NCBI GenBank assembly: GCA_028023455.1
Contig: JAQFVV010012402.1
Coordinates: 15,500,935 to 15,564,934, forward strand
Direction of reading: 5' to 3'
DNA from: Epiperipatus broadwayi
Taxonomy: Eukaryota; Onychophora; Udeonychophora; Euonychophora; Peripatidae
Length of the DNA: 64,000 nt
A model generated the notes under the pieces. It was not told where the DNA came from. It made no database searches and saw nothing but the letters and a program-made list of their open reading frames with translations. Of the stretch, positions 56,166 through 64,000 are shown piece after piece (position 1 is the first letter of the stretch; each line of letters starts with the position of its first letter). A program made the translations under genes and the position numbers.

Positions 56166-59100
56166 GTTTGCAGAAAACTATTATGGGCTGCAGTAGCTTA
56201 GAGAGACTGAAATGTGATGATCATCTGAGTGTTCATGGAACATTGTATACTTTAAGAGCAGTGGTTGAATTCTTTTATCTATCTCAAAATTGCAAAATAC
56301 TAATTATTCTTTTGGCTGTTGGATCTTTAGAGGAATGGTTGAGTATATAACCTAAATATATATGGCTTATTCTTCAAGGACTGTTGATAGTACATCATTG
56401 GTCCATTACATTTTTGTCTTGATGCCTACGTTTAAGGACTTCTTTCATCGATTTATTTTCCATTATGATTTTCATCATTTATTCATATTCCATTGCATTT
56501 TGATACCACAATGCAGTCGGCTGTTTGTCGGTCCGTTACAATATATATATATCTTACTTAATTATTAATCTCAATTAAAATTGTAACTATAATAATTAAA
56601 TTCTTATGCATGCAATATCCGGTTTGTAAAGTATTTAAGATAAGTTTCATTCTCCTTTTCTTTAAACCAATGTAATTATATTCAGATTTTTAAATATTAA
56701 TTACTTATGTATGATTTATCTATAAATAATTCTTCTGTAAAACAAAATTCACACATCAATAAAATAATATGACTTTCCAAGCTATGTGAAAGACTATAAA
56801 ATTGTCTCATTTATAATATACTAATGATATAATATCTGAAGTCATTCATAATAGATATTTAATTACTGCTATCCTATACCTAATGTATAATCATAAAACT
56901 ATTACAATTTTTTTTTTTTCTACCAACCCATCTTTTAGAAATCTTTCTTCTTTACTATTTTATTTCTAATTTCTCTTTCATTTAAAAAAATTCCCCATCA
57001 ATTCTTTCTTATTGTAACTTTTTCCCTACAATTTCTTTTCTATCTTTAGTAAAATGTTATATTGTAATAGTAAATGTTCAATATTTTCAACATTTAAACC
57101 GTTTTCCATTTCTTAATACATTCCTTTGTTTGTAAAATTGTTTAATTACAAAAGATCTCTGATATCAGACGATTCTAGAATTATTTAAAAAATATATCTT
57201 TTTCTTTTAAATTTTTTTTTTTTATTGAACTAAACTTGAAAACACTATTTAAGATTATCGATGTCCAATCTTGTAGTAATAAATTAAGAAACAAAACAAT
57301 GTTGCTGTATCTATGAACTCATAAAAAAGCATCTGGACTCAAAAGAATTATTATCATTAGCAGCCATTTGTAAATGAGTTGTGGCAATTATTCTATCTCC
57401 AAGAGAAAAAATATAGAAAGACAAATAGTAAAAAGTTACTTTCAATGTCACAGTTAAGTATGAGTAGATGACTAGTTACTGGACTGGGTTTTGTATTATA
57501 ATTGAACACATTATAGTAAAAGAGGATGGCGTGAAAATAAGAGTAAGAATAATGATGATTAATTTAGTTATAAATGGCAATAAAAAAATATTGAATGATT
57601 TATTGCTGTTATTTGAACACTGAAAGTAACAGATCTGTTCCCCAATCCACAGACTGTCACATATAGGACATAAATATTAATAATTATTAAGATGATACTT
57701 TTCATTCATATATTTTTTTACAACTATTTTCAATATATATGTCAAAAATCTCATTATTTGAATTTCAATTCATACCAATTCTTCAAGGCAAATAGCGAAG
57801 GAGGATGCATTACTGGATTTAATAGATGAAAATCTTTAATAGTTTTCCATTCTTGTTTTATCTCTAGTGAAGAAAAGTTAGTTACTCATTTAACAATGAA
57901 TATCAGATGACTGATTGGGTTGAGTAGAACTTGACTTAGTGGGGAAAAAATCCAAGAAAAACTTTTCAAGTTTTAACAGGCTGAAGATAATTTGAACAAA
58001 AGTCATGGGCACAGCAGACTGATGTCCTAATCCATACTCCATTAAAAACTGTAATTTATGAGATTAAGATAAATAGAATATTAAAAATAATTAAAAAAAA
58101 TGCCAAAATAAATATTTCTTTTGTTCTTAATAGCTGTTGTGAACAGTAAAATAAGAATTAAAAATACAGAAATCTACAAAAGAGAAATAATTTTCTCAAG
58201 AAAGATTTATCAAATAACATCTTAAAAATAATTTATAAAAAAATCTGTTTGTTTACTAAAGAACTATTTTGCACTCCTATCCATATGCTAAAATGAATTT
58301 AATCTAAAAATATTACTATAAATAAAATAATTAAAGAGAACTTTCTGACCATAGTTGTACAATAAACAAAATTCCTTAACATGACATTCAATCAATTCAA
58401 TTTCTACATTTTGCATAGTGTAAAATTCCATATTTCTGATAAATAATGGTATATAATTGAACCATATAAAATATTATACTAGTTGTGAAACTTATTGAAA
58501 TAAAATAGGAACCAATAAAAAATATAAGTTATGGTCTACTTCTTCTACGTTTGTTCCACAATAGTTTTTATAAAGATTGACTAAATAGTTAAAACAATGC
58601 TGAATAATACAATATATGCTAAGATCAGCAAATCCAAAGGCAAAAATAAAGCTATGCAGCAGAAATCATATATCAGCTAAGAGTAGATAAAACCTTCAAA
58701 AAACAATCTGATCATCTCCAAATAATATTAGTCTTCACATTTTAAAAAAGCATACGAGTGAACAAGAGATTTTGGATTTTGATTTAAAACATAACACATA
58801 TTCACTTTAAATGGATCCTGCATGGTAAAGAGTTTTGTTACAGAATTTGAGTTTTAATGTATGTAAATATTAATCTAATAAACTCTTAATTTTTGTCAAA
58901 TTGTTTTAAATGCTTTATTTATCTCAGATCAATTTTTATTTTGCTCTGCATAATATTTCTTACAAGGGTAGAGTGATCGATTCAAAACTTTAAAGTCCCC
59001 AAGTCACAAATCAACTCTTATTTGCACTACTCAAACTTCACGACTACTTGAATTACAAATAACTCTATTATTTTATTTTTCTATTAATTATATTTCTTAT

Positions 59101-61769
59101 TTTTCTAGTATTATCTGATATTTGCACTTTCCAGAAAGCAACAATTACAAAAAAAAAAAAAAATAACATCACATGTTCCTGATTAACTTGGAATAAGGTT
59201 TACTATAGCTAAAATAGGCATTAACATTTGTCAGAAGATTTTAATCTATTCTTTAGTTTAAGATATTAATTCCTAAGACTGAAATGAATTTTTTTTTACA
59301 TAAATTCTATGAAGAATTTCATAAAGATTACTCTGTATATTTGAATAAAATAAATTATTACTTTGAACATAACATTACTTCAGATGCAAAATATATCTTT
59401 ATTAGTAGGAATTCAAATAGCTAATGTAATTGAAAGACTAATGATTTCTTTTATCCTAGATAAAATTGCATACTCACTAGAATATAAGATTTTCTGAAAA
59501 TAATAATAATCTTCTACCAATCCCTTTATGTTTTTTCTTAAACTTAAATCAGAACTTTCAAATTATGACATTGATCAATCAGATCATAATGAGAAAAAAA
59601 TCTGCATCTCAAAATAACAAATCTACCAAATGGAGGGGATAAAAATTGATAATGCATGTCCATGGACAAATTTTATTATTGAAGTCTCTATTTGAAGTAT
59701 CTTTGCTTTCAGCCTGATAATTCCTAAAACTATTTTGTTCTCATCACAAGTTTTAAAATTCAACTTCTAGCATGATATCGTTATTTGAAAACTCTATTTT
59801 TTCATAAATATATGTCATAGTTTGAATCTATGTTAGGCCTTTATATGATTACTTGGGTAAGAAAAATGAATTAGTTAAAATATATTTATACATTAGCTTT
59901 GCAGTATATAATAAAAAGTAGTCAAATTTGAAATAAAAACCTGCACAATACATATGGGGAAAAATGGAAAGAGCTTTTACAAAAATATTTGACAATTAAT
60001 ATCAATATAAATAAAAATTAGTCTAATATTAAATAGTTTTAGAAAATTTTCAAAAATCATATAACAATTAATTAATAATAGATTATTTTCAAATATTTAT
60101 TTATGAAAATATATATCTACTTTAAATTACATACATTAATATATATTAAATCAACAATAATTTTTAATTAAGTGCCATATCATGTTATTCAACACTACTC
60201 ATAATACAATAACCTTGCAAGATGAACAGAAGTGTTAATAGGTATATACTTACACAATCTGTATCTAAGTTTTCTATTAACCTTGATACACTATTAGTTT
60301 ACAAATCTACACATATATTATTATGCAATTGGAAATTTTTTTAGACCATGAAAAGACCCTATATTTATTCTTTTATGGATAAATATTGATAAAAAATTAT
60401 TTTATGTATAGAAGCGGCTAATATAAGTGACAATGAAAAAGTAATACTGCAAAATTTACTTGATAATATTATTCTCTTTAATAATAATTCCAATGATAAG
60501 AGCAATAAAAATATAAGATACAAAAAGAATGAAAATTGAGCACAAATAAAAAGATTAATAAATAATTAAAAAAAAAACGGTATTGAAACCAAGGATAATA
60601 ACTTTGTTGGGTAATTTTCGATTATGCATACTCTGGCCGCTAGGTGATGCTGCAGAACCACCAAGAAGCCTGCAAGTGATAAATTTTTATACAAAAATGG
60701 CTGAAATTGATGGAAAATTAAAATACCTTTGTTATTGAGATAGAAGACTACAAAAATATTTTTTAAAAATATTGAATAAAGTTCCTTCTAATTTTATAAA
60801 AATAAACTACAAAGCTTATATTTCAAAAATAAAAAATGTAGGTTAGGTTAATAATAACAATGTTAATGTTTATATCTCATTAAATAGGAATGAAAAACAA
60901 AAAATATGTTATGAAGACTAATTTATTTTAATAAATATTTACCTAAAAATGCAAATTAATAAAAACTTTACTTGGTTTGGAATAAAAAAATATTCAAGAA
61001 ACTGTTGAAAAAATAAATGGAATAAAACTTACAATGAAGAATTGGCATCCTAATATTTGTATTCAATGTTTAACAAAATATTAAAAAAAAAAAGGCTAGA
61101 AAATCAAATTTTTGTTTAATACAAAAATAATTAGAGATTACTTCAAAGTAGTTTATAATATGTAATTTATTGAGATATGATCTTTCAACTCACTGAATTA
61201 TACATAATATATTGAAACAGACAGATCGAAGAATCGATCTTAGTTTCATGGTTGTCATTTAAGAACGGTAATTCTAAACCACTATTTACCCGCAATGAGA
61301 CTTTTTCTATTCCCAGCCACATAAATTTTAAGTTATTTATTTTGTGTTTGTTTAAAAAGAATTTAATGTAAAGAGTATGAGTATAAATGTCACAAATCAT
61401 GATAAATAATATTCGTGTGTGTGTGGTTTGTGGATTTATATTAGCTCAATTTAAAAGTTTCAATTGCGTGTATATTTTCTTTAAATTTTAATTTTGCAAA
61501 TTATACAAAGTCATTTAAAAATGCTGATCAAAAGTCACATTCCTTTGATCAGTATTTTTAATCAAAATCTTACTTGTACAAAATGTATAGGATAATTAAT
61601 TTGTACTTCGATAAATGAAGATAATGAATTTATATTTTTGTATTCACGAATTCCGATGTAATTGTTGTCAATTTAGAATCATGTATTAAATTTAAAAATA
61701 AATGAAAACCGAACAATGGAAATGAGAAACGTAGAACTCTTATCAAGAAAGGCAAATGCTATTGTATAG
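56166..61769. other. AT-rich DNA, no gene recognised
   Basis: This is mostly featureless. Plus-strand ORFs at 56168-56350 and 56362-56568 have no signature. A small less AT-rich patch with CpG at about 60600-60680 (GGCCGCTAGGTGATGCTG) may be a transposon end. The minus-strand 71-residue ORF at 61185-61400 is unrecognised. Confidence 0.4.
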
Positions 61770-62122
61770 TCAAAAATTAGATATTGCTGGAGGCCGGAAA
61801 ATCAAAGGAGGCGGAGTCATGAACAAAAACTAGGCAGAAAGGTCAACCGTAGCCATCTTAAATATAATATACACTCTAACTTTTGACTTGGCTGTGCTTA
61901 GATCGTCTCAAGCTACAGCAAAGTAGTTGTTCCAGAGAAATCACTTCAACCATTATTAAGAAGTTGCCCGGTAAACTGCAATAATGATGGGCTAAGTCCA
62001 AGAAGCTGATCCCTGTTCTGCCAATTTAAATCTTTCGTACCGCTGATTTGTAATGTTTTCCGTGCGTCCAGTCTTCCAAATTCCAACATTTAAATTAACC
62101 ATGCCGTTCTAAGAAATTCAAA
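61770..62122 (+). promoter_or_regulatory. Promoter and 5' leader candidate
   Basis: Composition shifts to near-balanced with retained CpGs (GGAGGCCGGAAAATC, GGAGGCGGAGTC, CAACCGTAGCC, CGTGCGTCC). GCCATCTT at 61852-61859 is the reverse complement of the YY1-type core AAGATGGC, often found close to transcription starts in animals. Upstream ATGs (for example in ATGAACAAAAACTAG) lead to stops within a few codons, so several very short uORFs would precede any main start. The start site cannot be placed exactly. Confidence 0.45.
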
Positions 62123-62184
62123 ATGCGCGCCTACGTTCTTCATACATATCACCGCAAGAAGAAAAGCCGGACGAAGAAAGAATG
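62123..62184 (+). CDS. Candidate first coding exon, basic N terminus
   Basis: The ATG at 62123 has A at -3. It opens 20 codons, MRAYVLHTYHRKKKSRTKKE, plus two bases (TG), then a donor GTAACT at 62185-62190. The basic run could be part of a nuclear-targeting or nucleic-acid-binding segment, but no family is recognised. CpG retention (GCGCGCCTACG, CCGGACG) supports an exon. It may instead be a non-coding first exon that happens to be open. The next exon was not identified; the ORF at 62848 is the nearest candidate but no matching splice phase was confirmed. Confidence 0.33.
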
Positions 62185-62847
62185 GTAACTTTTGTTACAT
62201 GAACTTTTTAACTTTCCTCTCAGTAATAATTTTATATTTAATCTGTTAACCTAATTAATTGCATGTAAATTTCTTGTTTTCCATTTGAAAATGTTACACT
62301 AAAACCTGTCAGTAAATTTCTTCTCTAATATTTCTGTGCTCTAGTCTTTAGATGATAATTATTAATATTTGTGCCTACTAATAATCCATTTGTGAATACA
62401 TTTATATTTTTACTATTACTTATTTTACAAACAAAACGATGCCAATAATAATATTTCTCAACTCTAATTAAAGTCAGTAAAGTTTATCTCATAATATTTA
62501 TTATATTCATTTTAAAAGTAATTTTCTTTTATCGAACTAAAAATTGTTTCATTTATGTTGAGTTGAGAAATATTCAAGTATTTTTATTGTTTCTTTTACT
62601 TTGTCATGATATTTTAATCTCTACTCCAAATCTCAAATACTTAAAATAGTCTAAAATTTTATTATATTTTTTTTTATATATTATTACGGAATAATGATAA
62701 CAAGTGAATATTTTATTGCTATTATTACCTTCCGAATAATCCGGGGAGTTATGGGTTTCAGAGTGAAATTAATTAATTGTTACTTTTGCGATCGTTTGAT
62801 TTCGCCATGTTTTTATTGAATAGTTATATCAGGCTGTTGCGTAGAAC
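62185..62847. other. AT-rich DNA, intron-like
   Basis: It returns to high AT with no ORF. If the exon at 62123 is real, this is the start of its first intron. Confidence 0.4.
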
Positions 62848-63135
62848 ATGTTACGGATAGATAAATGGGTTTATATAATTCGTTTTAAAATCCACTTCCG
62901 ATCACTCTTACTCGATGTTACGGTGGCAATGCCTTTACCTTCGCCTAAGTTGGCGTCTCGTTTTACTACCATATGGAGAGAAAGAAATTCTTCTCCAGGT
63001 AATCTCTTGGATCACCGGGGTTCGAAAATGATCCCGGCTGGTTGTAGTGTCCCGGATCTACTTGGGGGCATTAAGACTTGTCAAAGTACAAGCCGCCCGG
63101 TATTCCGTCAATGCACCGCATGTTATTATTTGTAG
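62848..63135 (+). CDS. Hypothetical ORF or exon in a CpG-retaining segment
   Basis: An open frame of 95 codons ends in TAG. Residues about 28-50 (MPLPSPKLASRF then TIWRERNSSPG) sit in DNA with normal codon-like composition. The base string CTTCTCCAGGTAATC inside could be a donor (CAG|GTAATC at about 62998), so the coding part may be only 62928-62998. The segment has many CpGs (TCGCCTAAGTTGGCGTCTCG, ACCGGGGTTCG, AAGCCGCCCGG), unlike transposon-derived DNA nearby. I do not recognise the family. It could be an exon of the gene starting at 62123, a 5' exon of another gene, or a CpG-rich non-coding element. Confidence 0.3.
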   Translation: MLRIDKWVYIIRFKIHFRSLLLDVTVAMPLPSPKLASRFTTIWRERNSSPGNLLDHRGSKMIPAGCSVPDLLGGIKTCQSTSRPVFRQCTACYYL

Positions 63136-64000
63136 TATACCTTAATCCCTGCAACCATCAGTACATCAGTATGATATATTATATTTTTATATAAACCGCC
63201 TCCCATTTATCCGTATACGCAATGGTTTGAATCTATTAAAATAAAACAACTTAATATAAACTAGTGGTTAAATATTTTAAGTGCTCCAATTACTCTGATT
63301 CTCATATCAACCTGTACAACCATTTAAACACATAAATATTGGCATGAGTTTGTTAATCAGTACAAACCGATTATTGATGACTAGCAGCAATTTATTGTAA
63401 AATACATATGAGAGTTTTACCGTACCTGTAAATAATATTACTCAGTGCTTTCAATAATTTATTAAAAAAATTATCTAACCTAACTTTGTCTCTCTTGCAT
63501 TATTACTCTCGAAATCTAGTCAATCACCTGCTGTCTGTATCGACAACTTAAATATATACATTAAATTATTAGCCGTACCAATATCCCGACTATAAGGTAT
63601 CTATGAAATAACTGATTGTAGGTAATTTAGTCTGTGTTTTTCGATGAGCTAGTAAAGGGAAAACCCCGTACCGTTGTAATGTTGTCATCGGTGGGTCATG
63701 CCAGGGTTTGGGTTTGAATTTAGTTTGCATTTTGGAATTTATTCCTAGACGTGGACTGGGTTTGAATTCGGATTACTGTGTGTGATTAAGCATGGTGATT
63801 TTTACCGGTACAATATAAAGTCATACAATGTGAACAACCAAATTATTTTTTTAAACAAAAGTGTATCTGCTTATGTCTGTATCTAATAATAGTGTAAGTT
63901 TATATCCTCTATGAAAATGATGCTATATTTTTATTGGAAGGAAAAAGAATATGCAAGACTAAATATGAGATTATGCATATATATTAAATATCTTTCTAAT
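63136..64000. other. Unassigned DNA at window end
   Basis: It is moderately AT-rich. A patch at about 63640-63790 is less AT-rich and contains a repeated TGGGTTTGAATT phrase (about 63710 and 63760). No feature was confirmed. Confidence 0.4.

Overview
This is an AT-rich, gene-poor stretch of an animal nuclear genome. The host looks like a large, repeat-laden invertebrate genome. A cephalopod or other mollusc is plausible from the mix of RTE and Tx1/L1-like LINEs, GTF2IRD2-type hAT elements, foldback elements, a tRNA-derived SINE and CCCTAA-like interstitial repeats, but the species cannot be fixed from sequence alone. No prokaryotic genes, rRNA or intact tRNA genes were seen. Most long ORFs belong to transposons; host coding sequence is limited to a few short exon candidates.

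Layout. 1-600: two repeat families (a piece of a foldback family, then a second family seen again at 52.4 kb). 0.6-7.1 kb: mostly anonymous AT-rich DNA with one exon-like segment (1289) and a pyrimidine-rich tract (5.6-6.1 kb). 7112-7582: a short hAT element with a perfect 8-bp target-site duplication (TSD). 8.5-10.1 kb: a 60-bp duplication, an exon-like segment (8882) and a 9-copy tandem array. 11361-15563: a non-autonomous LTR retrotransposon with 1.6-kb LTRs, a GTAT TSD, a polypurine tract and a minisatellite as its interior. 16.5-23.2 kb: a decayed repeat into which a full-length Tx1/L1-like LINE (16901-22972) inserted, leaving a 15-bp TSD. 24.6 kb: a small foldback. 27.8-28.2 kb: two SINE copies. 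28.7-29.1 kb: a TATC/CATC microsatellite. 31428-34606: a 3.2-kb element with terminal inverted repeats, a telomere-like tract and a possible Merlin/ISXO2 transposase remnant. 39188-42194: an RTE-clade LINE with one uninterrupted ORF and a 10-bp TSD. 44161-44946: a large foldback. 48060-50731: an old copy of the same RTE family on the minus strand. 51394-51578: a minus-strand first coding exon candidate encoding a membrane anchor. 52.4-53.25 kb: repeat plus a ~540-bp foldback. 61.8-63.1 kb: a CpG-retaining promoter-like region, a first-exon candidate and a further ORF.

The elements work as separate selfish units rather than as a pathway. The RTE could supply reverse transcriptase to non-autonomous passengers, but no sequence link between the RTE and the SINEs was seen. 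Nesting gives an order in time: the repeat at 16.5-23.2 kb predates the Tx1/L1-like LINE, which has since decayed. The RTE at 39 kb looks young because its ORF is intact, while its relative at 48-50.7 kb is old.
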